From: Rugalucina vietnamica
Lineage: Eukaryota > Mollusca > Bivalvia > Lucinida > Lucinidae
DNA length: 64,000 nt
NCBI GenBank assembly: GCA_964017185.1
Contig: OZ024870.1
Location: 27,489,621-27,553,620 of the forward strand
Direction: 5' to 3'
Below are positions 23,388-35,589 of the stretch, piece by piece (position 1 is the stretch's first letter; every line of letters begins with the position of its first letter). Below the pieces are notes generated by a model. It was not told the DNA's origin. It saw only the letters and a list, made by a program, of their open reading frames with translations, and did no database searches. Both the position numbers and the translations under genes were made by a program.

Positions 23388-23610
23388 GAGCCGCTGCATC
23401 AGAACACAAACAAAACCAAAGGCGCAGATCAGCTGTGCAGCAACTGTGCAGCAACTTCACAGCTGATCAGCGCATTTGTTTTCACTACTCGGATAGTACA
23501 ATTCCTCTTCTACTTAAATACAAAATGTCTAGCTTCTTGCCCGATTCTGTGACTGTACATGTTGATTTGATTCAGACCATGTCGGAAATGTTTTCTCATG
23601 CGAAGGCTCA
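23388..23610. mobile_element. Family B MITE, near full length
   Basis: GAGCCGCTGCATCAGAACAC on the left and TTTTCTCATGCGAAGGCTC on the right. The central hairpin variant is CAGATCAGCTGTGCAGCAAC with its inverted partner. Confidence 0.82.
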
Positions 23611-23849
23611 TTTATATTCATGGCATTAGAAACGTCATTTGAAACACGTGTATTTTAAAATACGCTCGTACAATTGATATGTAATTGTGTGATTTTGGTT
23701 TTTGGCACCTTTATTATTTGACGCGCCGTTTCTCAAAGATGGAATAACCATACTGTGTTTTGTTTACAACCAGTCACTTGGCAATCGAATACAGATTTAT
23801 TTGATGTAAAGATGATTGCTACAGCCGTTATATTGTAGGAGATATACTG

Positions 23850-24548
<699 letters not shown>

Positions 24549-24829
24549 CATTACGAAAACTTGCCCATGCAATAAACAGAGATTTTTTTTAGCTTTAAAA
24601 ATTGAAAATTTTCAGCTGAGAAAATTTGATATTTTTCTTATTTTTGCTCAAAACATAGATTGTGGGTACTCTTGAGAACCGCCTCACCGAGGCGGTTCTA
24701 ACGAGTACCCACAATCTATGTTTTGGAGAAAAAGTAAGAAAAATAGGTATACCCCCGCATACCCCAGTTTTGCTATATAAAAGTGGGGTTTGAGGGGGTA
24801 TACATTACACGGACATGGTTTTTGTAATG
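24549..24829. mobile_element. Family A MITE, full length
   Basis: Left end CATTACGAAAACTTGCCCAT. The central hairpin is CACCGAGGCGG with ACCCACAATCTATG arms. The right end is diverged (CACGGACATGGTTTTTGTAATG). Confidence 0.9.
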
Positions 24830-25293
24830 ATGACAATGTGCAGATATACAGACCTACCTACTACGCTCAATGCATGCTAAAGTAAGGGGTCAGCTCAAAA
24901 GGAAAGCATACTAAAATTGTCGTGGGAAAAAAATAAAACGTTTCCAAGACTTATTAATTTAACTGATATCGGAGGGGAAATGTTCAATAATAAATTAAGA
25001 CACAAAATTGTTTTAGCGAAATATAAATCTTAAATCGATTGCGTGAGAACGTTAATAACTTCATAAATAGGGAAATAAATATGGAACTGAGAGATTGAGT
25101 TTTGCAATTGTTTTGGTCGTGATTTGAAAACGCCCCCAATGAGCCAGTCATTTGAGAACAAATCCTCTTTCAAAACCTTTAATAATACCAGACCGCCTCA
25201 CCGACGCAGTGTTCATGAAAATGTTTAGTACGACAAATTTTACTGGTATAAAATGAAGGATTTAAATTCAACATAATAATCTTATATTTTCAG

Positions 25294-25374
25294 CTCAATT
25301 CGGGTGATAGTGAAGGGTCACCACTAAATGCTGGGAGGTTCAGGATAGAAACTGGTGATAGAGAAGGTGAAGAG
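25294..25374 (+). CDS. GARNL3: GARNL3 exon b
   Basis: Acceptor TATATTTTCAG and donor GTACGA. 27 codons in phase 0 at both ends, reading a Ser/Gly/Glu-rich linker with NAGRFRIETGD at its centre. This corresponds to the RAGRFRVENG segment of vertebrate GARNL3. The flanking residues are poorly conserved in the family, so support comes from that motif plus phase continuity with both neighbours. A weaker donor (GTGAAG) 10 bp earlier would break the frame into exon c. Confidence 0.82.
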
Positions 25375-25887
25375 GTACGAGTATAGAATAGTTTCATTAC
25401 ACACCAGTGCAAATATGTGCATGTACACAAATTGTTTTCTTACTGAAAAAGTTGAAAATTTCCCAGTTGTTTTTGTTGAATATGAAAAGTACTCCGTCGT
25501 ATTTATCGCATTCAATTGATTTTTAGATGGGCTGTATCATGAATATCAAAGATGATTTAAGTGCTTGCAACTTTTCAGTCTACAGGTTCTACTGTATTGT
25601 TACAAGTGATACATGCAATCAATTTTGCATCGTAATTATTCCATATAATATTGTTCTGTTAGATTCATTAATACTTATGGCGGAAAAAACTGTCTCTGTT
25701 CCGATCAAAGCGAAAGAATTTCCAAATGCCCCAATTTCTAAGCATATATAAAATTGGGATGTATAGAACCGTTTCAAAAATAGCATACCCCTGCAATGCC
25801 ACAAAAAAGTCGATCCCTTCCCCTGAAATGCATCAAACATTGCTTGATAGCTACTAATCTGGCTAAAATTAATATATTTTCATGTGT

Positions 25888-25990
25888 TTTATATCACTGG
25901 GTGCTTCCTTGGTCCCGCTATAAAAATGTTTTGTTTGACTTTTGTCAAAGGTTTTTTTTTTCTACAATGGTACAAGATTTTGTTTGATCG
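25888..25990. repeat. Short repeat shared with 33565-33662
   Basis: CACTGGGTGCTTCCTTGGTC, TTTTGTTTGACTTTTGTCAA and TCTACAATGG recur in inverted orientation near 33.6 kb, just outside the left arm of element Q. Possibly the remnant of a MITE. Confidence 0.6.
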
Positions 25991-26249
25991 ACAAAGATAT
26001 GTTCCGATCTCTATAAATAAACATTATGGATAGATGCAAAACACCAAAATGATAAGTTATTTTACTTTTCCGTCTTCTTTTTTCCGCTTGGATGGTTGTT
26101 GAATCATTTATGCTTTGTCACAATGAATGTGCGATGCCTAAATATGAACGTGACAGCGTTAATGATCATTTGTAAATTTTCAAAGCACTGAGTCAGTTCT
26201 ACTCAATTTCTTTGTTCAAAGACTCCGAAATCATATAATTATTGTATGA

Positions 26250-28115
26250 CGATGATAAACTACGAGGATGATGCAAAGAAATCTATTTTAGAGAAATCAA
26301 ATCTGATATCAGGAAGCAGTATGATCTTTACTTGAACAGCTTGGTATTAGATGTTAAGGCTAATTCTAGAGATTTTTACAGTTACATAAACAGTCAGAAA
26401 AAAGATACCAAAGGTATTCCCCTGTTGAAAAAGAGGATTGCACAATCCGAATTTAAGAAGGCGGAAGAATTTTAATGGTCAGTCCTCGGATGTTTTCACT
26501 AAAAGTGAATACAAACAGGTCCTTCTTCTGGATATATCTGCCCCTTTCATGCATGATATTGTGGTCACAAAGGAAGGGGTGACCAAACTTCTTAAAGGTC
26601 TTAACCCGTCTAAAGCCTTAGGGTCTGATGAGCTTCATCCTAGAGTCCTAAAGGAACTGGCAATGGAATTAGGTCCGGTATTCGCCCATCTCTTCCAGCA
26701 GTCAATGCAGGTGAAATTCCTAAAGAATGGTCTCTTGCTAATATTTGCCCCGTGTTTAAGAAGGGCGACAGGTCTCTTGTCCGCAGTTACCGCCCTGTTT
26801 CTTTGACATGCATTCCATGTAAGTTTCTTGAACATATTGTATGCTCAAATTTTATGGCCCTGAACTCCTGTCGGACAGGCAACACGCATTTAGGAAATGG
26901 CGTAGCTGTGAAACTCAGTTGACTACGGTGATAAATGACTGGGCAAAAATCTTAGACAAAAATAACCAGGTTGACACTTTTATACCGGATCTTAAAAAGG
27001 CATTCGATACTCCTCCCCATGAACTCCTTAAAAGCAAATTGTTTACCTATGGAAAAGGTGGAACAACACTAAATTGGATAAATGCTTTCCTTTTATTTCA
27101 GACAACAACGGGTAGTGGTAAATGGTATTAAATCGGATTGGGCTTCAGTTGTGTCGGGTGTCCCTGAGGGCACCGTTCTCGGCCCCTTGCTGTTTTCCTT
27201 GTATATAAATGACATCTCAGCAGACATTGAGTTTGAAATAAGACTCTTTGCTGATGATTGTGTTTGCTATCGTAAAATCAAGAATGAAGATGATACATTG
27301 AAACTGCAGAGAGACATTGATCGTTTAGGCATTTGGGCTAGGAAATGGGGAATGATACAGGCTAACTACACCCTTGAGGGCACTGTACTGGAAAACGTTG
27401 AAAGCATAAAATACCTGGGTGCAACCATCACAAATGATTTGAAATGGAATACTCATATTTCCAATTTTTGTACAAAGGCTTACAGAACTCTCGGATTCTT
27501 GATGAGAAATTTGTATTCTTGTCCCCCAGATGTGAAACAAGCAGCTTATAAAGGACTGGTGCGACCGGTCTTGGAATATGGAAGCTCAGTTTGGGACCCT
27601 CACACTCATGGCCTCTAGGAAGAACTGGAATAGGTCCAAAATCGTGCGGCACGGTTTGTGACTGGAAATTATGTTTTTGAAACTGGGTGCACGACTGGCA
27701 TTTTAGGTCAACTGAAATGGGAATCTCTTAAGAAAAGGAGGAAGGATAGTAGACTTATATTGCTATACAGAGGTCTAAAGGGTAAAGCCAGAATACCCAC
27801 AGATGACCTTGTAGAAATCAACACTCTTTGGCTTTTCAGATACCTTCAGCTAGCAAAGAAGCGTACAAAAGTAGTTTCTTTCCACAGAATATCAGGGACT
27901 GGAATGACCTCCCTGATTCCTGATTCTCTGATCTCCTCTGCTGAAATGTCTGATGACTGTGTGCCCAAGTCCGCATCTCTTGTGAGAGCCAGGGACTAAT
28001 TTCCCTCCTGGCGCACCCCCTGGTGAAGTATTGTCATTTTGGCGTATCACCAGTAAACCATTCAGATTCAAAGTCCAAATGGTTGGTTCCCCGCAGCTGG
28101 TATAGAAATCCATTG
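26250..28115 (+). pseudogene. Dead non-LTR retrotransposon (jockey/CR1-like reverse transcriptase)
   Basis: A 5'-truncated LINE in the sense orientation of the host gene. Fragments in at least four frames cover the reverse transcriptase: the pre-RT region (about 26300-26460); the 26438-26806 frame with GLNPSKALGSDELHPRVLKE; 26841-27131 with the LLSDRQHAFRKWRSCETQL block; and 27082-27618 with GVPEGTVLGPLLFSLYIND and the FADD catalytic box at 27247-27258. The connection and thumb region continues to 27999 after an in-frame stop at 27616-27618. No endonuclease domain is present. A block of about 20 residues between WGM and YTLEG appears deleted. The element cannot encode an intact protein. The clade is inferred from similarity to jockey-type LINEs. 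Confidence 0.9.
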
Positions 28116-28522
28116 TAATATAATTGAAACGAGTACCAGTAGGCTCTCTATGGCAGAATTTCGGATTGATTCATCTAAAAAGGGACGACAGGTTATTTTA
28201 ACTGTATTTCAATGCGTCAAATAACGAATTCATAGTGATAATCCATAATTACATCATACGAAATAACAATATAAAGCTGCTCCGACATTTTAATTAGCAC
28301 TTACTTCTTCGAATTTTATCAAAATAAAGAGCTAGTCAAATCTAAACACCCACCAAGAAAATACCAGTCAAATTTTGAATACAATATTAGGCACTATAAT
28401 ACTTCTTCTGTTAATAATTATTCTATTAATTAATATAGAGTATTATTTAATATTTGAATATTTATAACTTTAATAATTAACGCCTAGAAAACAAAGCCTA
28501 TGAGTTAATTTCAGTATCATTT
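28116..28522. other. Very AT-rich intronic DNA
   Basis: TTAAT/AATTATT-rich sequence, especially 28400-28480. No feature is supported. Confidence 0.4.
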
Positions 28523-28760
28523 GAGACGCTGCACCAGAAAACCAACAATCTGCATATGCGAAACCAAAGGTGCAGATCAGCTGTGCAGTAACTACACAGC
28601 TGATCAGCGCCTTTGTTTTCGCTACAAGTATAGAACAACTTGTCTTCTACTTATTAAATCCAAAATTTCAAGCTTGTAGCATTCTTCTATGACTTACAGG
28701 CCGGATCGTGTCGGATCTGGTCGGAAATCTAGATTGTTGGGTTTCTCATGCCAAGGCTCA
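28523..28760. mobile_element. Family B MITE, near full length
   Basis: GAGACGCTGCACCAGAAAAC on the left, CTCATGCCAAGGCTC on the right. Hairpin arms CAGATCAGCTGTGCAGTAAC and its partner. Confidence 0.83.
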
Positions 28761-29110
28761 TTTTGAAGTTGAAAAGTGACACAGTGTCATTATTTGACCC
28801 TTGCTTGTCGCATTTCACGCAAACACAAAATCTATGTGGGTAAGATATATGACATTTTAGTAAGAATGGTAGAAAAAAATCCGGGGCACTGTAGGAACAA
28901 ACCATAGTCATAAGGTCAGATGTCGAATCAAATCATTGACAATTTAGACAATGTTACGTATAAAAACAATTTCGACTAGAAAAAAGCTTGAAATACAAAA
29001 TAAAGAACCAAAACAACATAAAGATGCTTACCTAGTCGCTTTTCCTTTCGGTGGGTAAAAGAAAGTGACAAGGTAATCGGTTTGCATAGGTTTGTGATAT
29101 ATTTTTACGG
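28761..29110. other. Unassigned intronic DNA
   Basis: No feature recognised. Confidence 0.35.
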
Positions 29111-29114
29111 AGTG

Positions 29115-29365
29115 GCTATTGACAAACGTTTGTCATTAGCGATTTTTCGTAAAAATCGCTATTGACAAACGTTTGTCATTAGCGATTATTCGATTAAATC
29201 GCTATTGACAAACGTTTGTAAATAGTGGATTTCACGTATTTTCGCTATTGACTAACGTTTGTCTCATACGATTTATACGAAAAATCGCTAATGACAAACG
29301 CTTATCATAAGCCTTTTTTCAACGAAAAATCTCTTATTTCCAAACGGTTGTAAATAAAATGATGA
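29115..29365. repeat. ACAAACGTTTGT palindrome array
   Basis: About five units of roughly 52 bp. Each is itself nearly palindromic: CGCTATTGACAAACGTTTGT continues as CATTAGCGAT and then TTTTTCGTAAAAATCG. The innermost 12 bp ACAAACGTTTGT is a perfect palindrome. A related array lies at 33225-33545. Confidence 0.85.
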
Positions 29366-29887
29366 CCAGCAAAATAATATCGGACTCGGCCTAGTTTATT
29401 AATTTATTGTGAATCATAGATATAGAACAGATATTTCATTTGTTTTCAATGATTTATATATTTTATTAGAATTATCAACACACATATTTGTAACTTAAAA
29501 CAGACATAAACATGCACCTTTCAAACATACAAAGGGTTTTGTTTGATGCCCACGTCAACAATGTTAAATTCAAGTTGAAGTTTGGGAGGAGCAACCGCTT
29601 TTGGGTATTCGCTATTTCTATGGAGAGTTAATGTACATAATTATTAGACAACATAAGTACAGGAGGTTTCTGAACGATGACGTAAGGGCTGTAGAAGCTA
29701 GGGGTCGTATTATAAAGTCACTGTGTGACAATTAATTTGCACATTCTATTGCGTAAACGGTTTACGTAAATGGCATGCGTTCAGTAGACTAAAATACCCT
29801 CAGAAACACATTCTTTACAATGGCTATCTTATGGCTTTGACTATGCTCGGGACTGGAGCGCTTTGTTTATTTGTTTGAGTTGGCTTG
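29366..29887. other. Unassigned intronic DNA
   Basis: No gene, RNA or shared repeat is recognised. Confidence 0.35.
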
Positions 29888-30074
29888 CGGCTTAGCGTCC
29901 CAGTAAACAGCCATGGTCGTTGCCTCCATTTTATGGGATTTTTACCCAACATAGGACGTCATGACATCCAAATAGTGCTTCAAATACAACCACTCAAAGT
30001 AAGCCAAAAATGCTTATATGTATGGATGGTTTTACTTGAACCACTTTACCTGGGCAGGCTAATAATATGGTGGA

Positions 30075-30485
30075 TGGAAAAAAAGTCACAGGAAAAAAAG
30101 TCACGGAAAAAAAGTCACAGGAAATAAAGTCACAGGAAAAAAAAGTCACAATTATAAAAGACCAAGAGAAAATACATATATTAGTACATAAATGTAGTAA
30201 GACATGCTTTTCATGTTAAAAGAAAGCAATGATGAGGAAATGTCATAATCAGAACCGGCATGACCGAATATTGTTAAGTGGGACATAAAAAGGCTAAAAT
30301 ATCAATCCAAACAAAACATAAAGTGCTAATAATGGTAATAATAAAAATCACAATGCTTATTCCTAATTAAAAGTTGAGAAAAAGATTAATTCTTTTTTGT
30401 GACTTTTTTTCCTCTGACTTTTTTTCCTACCCAAATCTGTGACTTTTTTTCCGTGACTTTTTTTCCTGTGACTTTTTTTCCTACA
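30075..30485. repeat. Inverted (AAAAAAAGTCACRG)n arms
   Basis: The left arm 30075-30150 repeats GGAAAAAAAGTCAC. The right arm 30398-30485 repeats the complement, GTGACTTTTTTTCC. The 250 bp between them are AT-rich. The arms translate as lysine-rich KKSQEKKSRKKS or KKVTGKKVTEKK peptides, which are simple-repeat artefacts. A short (ATA)n tract follows at about 30490-30520. Confidence 0.85.
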
Positions 30486-30659
30486 TTCAATAATATAATA
30501 ATAATAATAATAATAATAACAATCTCTATATTTATAGAGGATAACGTATTTAGCACAACGGCCAGTCTTCCAAACGGTCCTCTAATGAATACAGACATTG
30601 ATTATTTTCGGACCTTACTGTTATTATTCGGACTTTTTTCATATTAGACATGCGTTGTT

Positions 30660-30836
30660 AGTGATGCTATATTTTGTTTTGGGAGAAGGGAAGCCAGTGC
30701 TTGCCATATAATGCTGAGCGCCAAGCAAGGCAGCCACTAGTACCATTTTTAAAGTCTTTGGTATGACCCGGCCCGGGATCGAACCCACGACCTCCCGCTC
30801 CCGAAGCGGACGCTCTAACCATTACGCTATCGGAAT
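30660..30836 (-). mobile_element. tRNA-derived SINE
   Basis: Read on the minus strand, 30836 to about 30765 is a tRNA-like head: box A-like TAGCGTAATGGTTAGAGC, anticodon stem-loop CCGCTTCGGGAGCGG (anticodon position CGG) and box B-like GGGTTCGATCCC. It continues into a body with GGCTGCCTTGCTTGGCGCTC, a block I associate with invertebrate SINEs. The T-stem is mismatched, so this is not a functional tRNA gene. It lies inside the insertion that interrupts repeat G. Confidence 0.8.
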
Positions 30837-30979
30837 CGACTCAGACCTTAGCGGTTAACCAGTAATCAGGTGGTAAGTCAGTAGCGTATAAGCTTTGCCT
30901 GGAGGCACAAACACTCCATCTATTTCTTTAGGTCCCATTGGGTGGGGTGGTGGGGGGCATATTCTCACCCGACCACTCG

Positions 30980-32006
30980 TGCTTTGTAGCCCTTGTGCTA
31001 CCCGATGGATTTAGCCATTGCACAGCATACTGGAGATATACCTTACGCAGCATGGAGACATTTGGCATGGCATAGACATATACTTTACTCGAAATTGTAA
31101 GAATTTTATGGCACATGCATTCTAGCAATTCACGTGAAAACACGCACTTCTTTCTAATTCTGTTCCCTCTAAAATCACCACGCTAACTGCACAATACAGG
31201 TGCAATAGACAATAGACGCGTGTCTGATTTAACAATCGATTACTCGAGTATCGCTTAAAAGATAGCTAAGCGAAAAGAGGGGAAAAGTTAAATGCAAAAA
31301 ATAGATACTTGATAGCGAAAAAAGGGTCTTTAATGATGCATATTAATATTATGAAACAAAAATTAAATTCCAAACGCTTAAATAAGAAAGGCGAAAATAG
31401 TGGATTAAATTCTTGATCATGACATTTGATGTTTTACCTTCATCTATGGATTAGGCTTCAAGAGTATGTGTACCTGTCCGACACCAAAATTTTGATACGT
31501 GTTACAAAATGGCTCTTTTAGTGTGGGTTTGGATGAAAACCAGAAAACAGGTGGCCTTAGTACATTTTTCGATAAATGGCAGCTATAGCAACTTAATCGT
31601 CAGCGGCTATGGGCCTATGGCCGAACATAGGTTGGGCCGATGTTCGGCCGGACCACAATTTTAAAATTTTCGACCCAATATTATTTCATGTGGCTACCAA
31701 AATCCATTAATAACTGAAGACACGCGTCATCGGTTTTATTAGGTACATGTACGTCAGCCAAAGGTGTGAAATGCACTCGTTATAAAAACATAGTTTACAG
31801 TAGTGACACCTTTGTTAACAACAGTGATGGGATTAAAAAGGATTATCGATTGAAGTCTGCACTGAAGTGATCTTTAATTTAATACAACCGAAAATGTTTG
31901 ATATTAAAACATGAACATTGATAACCATTATGGAAAATTCACAAATTTTCTGACATCATTTACAAAGGTGTCATTAGAAAGTTGTTGCTTGACACAGAAA
32001 TATATG
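30980..32006. other. Unassigned intronic DNA
   Basis: No exon or repeat shared with the rest of the window is recognised. A short GCCGATGTTCGGCC palindrome lies near 31640. Confidence 0.35.
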
Positions 32007-32160
32007 CCTGTGCATGAGAAAACCAACAGTTTGGGTTCATCACCAGGTCCGTCACAAACCAGGCTGTACAGTCACAGAATAAAACTAGAAGATTGAAACT
32101 TTGGATATAAGTAGAAGAGGAATTGTACTATCCGTGTGGCGAAAACAAAGGCGCTGATCA
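32007..32160. mobile_element. Family B MITE, truncated
   Basis: Runs from TGTGCATGAGAAAACCAACA to GCGAAAACAAAGGCGCTGAT and stops in the middle of the central hairpin. The second half is missing. Confidence 0.8.
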
Positions 32161-33224
32161 AGAAAAAGATTTCATAATTATCACATTCATGTGTTGCTTG
32201 CTGCAGAATTAGTTTCAAACTGCATATCAAAAGCAATTGGCCAAGCACTGATTGGTTAATTTAAGCGGTTATTCTTAGAAGAGTCTCTGTCTGATGCAGA
32301 GTCATTAAATTGTAATCTGATAGCACCAGCCTGGTTATGCAAATGAGCTGGCTGGGACCTTGATTACCTAGGGGTCATATCAACGACGGACCACGGAACA
32401 TGGGTATACTATAAGCTCACCTAAAAAGCGCGTTTTCACATCTTGTGGATTGCTAACTGCCGACAATTGCGTACATTGTATTTTTGTGCTAGTTAACTCT
32501 TTCTTATTCTCTCAAGAATGGCCTCTAGAAGCATGAGACCAGTTCAATTTTAACAAAATTTTCCTCGCTCGCACAGCTCGCTCGAACGAAGAAAGTCCTT
32601 TTGCTCAAACCCAAATATTTATTTTGTAAATTTTCTGTAAAATGACATATACGTAGAAGCATGAAACCTACTTCATTTTCGCAAAAGTCTCCTCACTCGC
32701 ACAGCTCGCTCGTTCCAAGGATGCAAGCGGACGAATACGTATGCGCTTTTTCAAAGTAATTTCAACCCAAATGTGCTATAAAAATAAGAAGGTCTTAGTT
32801 AGTCAAATTCTCCGTAGAATTGACCCTAGGAGCATGATTCCTATTTCATTTTTTTTTTGCAGTTTTCTCATTATCTTTTTCGCTTGTTAGTCTACTGTAA
32901 AACACGGTTTAGCAAATTCAGAGTCTGTTAGTATTGAGTTTTCCAAACAGCTAAGATCATATGAAACCGGAACCTCGATTAATATACGATTTTTCTGGGC
33001 TCAAAATAAGCTTCGATTGATTAATTGAGATATTATGCATGCACATTTGCTATTTGCGTGAGCCTATTGGTGTATTTCATATAAAAAACGTTCGGACGTT
33101 TTCCCTGCTTTTTTTCCCCCTGTTTTCCCTGATTAATTTTATGATGATACTTGGTACATGTACGTTTGTTAATATCAGCTGTTGCCAAACTTGACTAATT
33201 CAACATTAATTAATATCCAAACGT
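32161..33224. other. Unassigned intronic DNA with TCGCACAGCTCGCTCG words
   Basis: The block CTCRCTCGCACAGCTCGCTC occurs twice (about 32567 and 32696), each followed by a diverged segment ending in AATTCTCTGTAGAATTGACC-like sequence. This is a diverged tandem repeat of about 130 bp. No gene is seen. Confidence 0.5.
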
Positions 33225-33545
33225 TTGTCAATAGCGAGTTTAATATTTTTTCCTATTTACAAACGTAAATATATGCACATTTGCCAGTCGTATGTGCCAA
33301 TTAATAATGCAGCTTTCCCCGCCCAAGATGTTGGAGACGATGATGATACATTGTACATTGCTGTCTAACTTGGCTAATTAAAAAATAATATAGCCGTTTG
33401 TCAATAGTGATTTTTCGTAATTTTGACTATTGACAAACGTTTGTCATTAGCGATTTTATCGAAAAATCGCTATTGACAAACGTTTGTAAATAGCAGATTT
33501 AACGTGTTTTCGCTATTGACAAACGTTTGTCATTAGCCTCTTCCA
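33225..33545. repeat. Second ACAAACGTTTGT palindrome array
   Basis: The same motif family as 29115-29365 (TTGACAAACGTTTGTCATTA, AAAAATCGCTATTGACAAAC). Before it, a block with TTGGCTAATT or TTGACTAATT and an AAACGTTTGTCAATAG end is repeated once (about 33150-33240 and 33345-33415). Confidence 0.8.
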
Positions 33546-35369
33546 TATTTTTATTGTTTCTATAAATAGAGAAACAAAATCTTCTACAATTGTAGAAACA
33601 AATCTTTGACAAAAGTCAAACAAAACATTTTGATATCGGGACCAAGGAAGCACCCAGTGTATATTATATTATAATGTTTTACGTTTCGGCGATCGGTATC
33701 ACCCTATAGATTCACTGTACACCGTAGAATCAATGAAAGAGACTGTACCAGTTATTGAACGCATTTTTGGGACAAAAGATGTAAGATAGTGGTAAGTATT
33801 TTGCATGTTTTCGTGTTATCAGTTTTGTTTCTGTGCCATAGTTTTCTGTTGATCACTTTGGTACATGTTCTTGTGTTATCTTATGGTCGACAAACCGCAT
33901 AGGATGTTCGTGGGAGCATACGGGGGGAATTCGTTTTGGATGAGAGTTGTAAAAAAGTTTAAAGTCGCTGCATTTTCTCCTCTAGTTTTAAAATCCAACA
34001 TTTTTGAGAAAATAAAATACGCACAGAAGAAAGAAATACTTCGGAACATTCAATATAAGAAAGCGCATGCTGATCCAATTCGTCGATTTCGAACTTTCTA
34101 ACCATAAAGGACTGTACGTTCGAATTTCAGTGATAGACACTATTGTCCCAGTGAAAGAGAGGTCGATTTATTTTTTTGTACCCAGTTATATCAATTGGCT
34201 GTACGAAGTTATTGAAATAGCTAGCGAGTAAAACTGCATTCTAAGCGAAGAAATATGCCTTAATTCAGAATAATGGACCAGTATAAGAAACCATATAAGT
34301 ACAGGTATACTTATTCGCAAAAGAAACGCGAAAAAAAAATAATTCTTTTTTTTTCTTTCTATAATTTCGAAATTTATTTTAGTAATAAGAAGGGGTTTTG
34401 ATAAACCCGCTGATCCTCTATCACACAATTTGAAAATCATGACGTTAAGCCTTACGTTTGTCGCGTTACCGCGAAACATTTTTATAACCCCCTTTTCCTT
34501 AAACAAAGGGTTATGGTACCTAAAAGTTTCCTTACAGACACCCGTTTTTGAAAGTGATGGGGGAGACAAAATCAAATCAGAAAAAGTATGCCTCCTTCGA
34601 CGCTTATTACTTGTACGTTAATTTGACGTAAATTGCCCTTTTCTATCAAGTACCCGATATTTTTTAGTGCCATAAGATAGCTGTTGACACACTTAACTGA
34701 CATCTAAAGAATCGCGATATGAAAGACCATAATGTGTCTGTAGTGAACAATAATGACGATTTGAAAACAATAGGCTGACGTCAACAGATAAACGCGACCG
34801 CTTGGAGCGTCGACAAGCAGTATTTTACAAATCTTTTTTACGATTTCTTCAGTTAAGACTTCTGGCCACTACTTCATGGCATCTGTTTTCACATCGCATT
34901 AATCATGAATGTTTTAGACGCAATTTTGTAATACACGAGCTCGTACACAAACGTCATTGCAACGTCGTAATGAAACATGCTACAAAACTCAACTTTTTTA
35001 TAGATCGTTTTTTACTGTAATTACTCTTTAGCCATATCACTTAAAACTCCATCAAAACGATCCTTTTCAAGAAAATGGGTTTCATTTTTTCGCGTTTCTT
35101 TTGCGGATAAGTATATATAACATCTTCTCCATCTATCTGTGTATTTTGTCAACCCCATTTACTACATAAAACAATTAGCAAAAAGAGTACTCGTAATTGA
35201 CAATTTAACTGATAAAGGTGTTCCGTAAGGAGTAAAGCATTGTGTTATCTGCTCCTTAAAAGGTACAAGCAACCAATGATCAGGAAAAGGCGCAATCAGG
35301 AAGGAATTTTCACTACAAAAATTTAGGTGGGAAAACTAAATTGACAATTAGGTACTTATGCTTAGAAAA

Positions 35370-35585
35370 CCGTAAGCCGAGAGAGCAGCTATTTTCCAAT
35401 AGGCGGTCACTCAGTTACCCGAACTTAAAAAAAATATGAAAGCGTACATACGGTTCAAACAGCACAAAAAGTCGACTCCAAAACATAATACAAATGAAAC
35501 CACAACAGAAGTATCGCATTGGAACGATCAGGGATATAAAATGGGGGGTGGGGCTTAAATCGATTTTACAGGCGCCAAAGAATCG
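35370..35585. repeat. Third copy of the element P terminus
   Basis: CAGCTATTTTCCAATAGGCG, TATCGCATTGGAACGATCAG and GGGCTTAAATCGATTTTACA match the ends of element P at 16933 and 19598. It lies inside element Q as a solitary terminus. Confidence 0.65.
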
Positions 35586-35589
35586 ATAA

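Larger units (their letters stand above)
29888..30977. repeat. Interspersed repeat G copy 2, interrupted
   Basis: 29888-30065 and 30841-30977 match consecutive parts of 10432-10738. The 775 bp between them are absent from that copy and are therefore an insertion. The insertion holds inverted AAAAAAGTCAC-type arms and a SINE. Confidence 0.7.

Noticed and set aside
29885..30647. Lysine-rich and DFFSVTFFP-type frames
   Set aside because: They are translations of the inverted GGAAAAAAAGTCAC simple repeat.
30747..30836. Functional tRNA-Pro(CGG) gene
   Set aside because: The T-stem does not pair and the sequence continues into a SINE body.
34186..34575. 129-codon minus-strand frame
   Set aside because: Low-complexity composition and no recognised domain, in the interior of element Q. 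Treated as chance.
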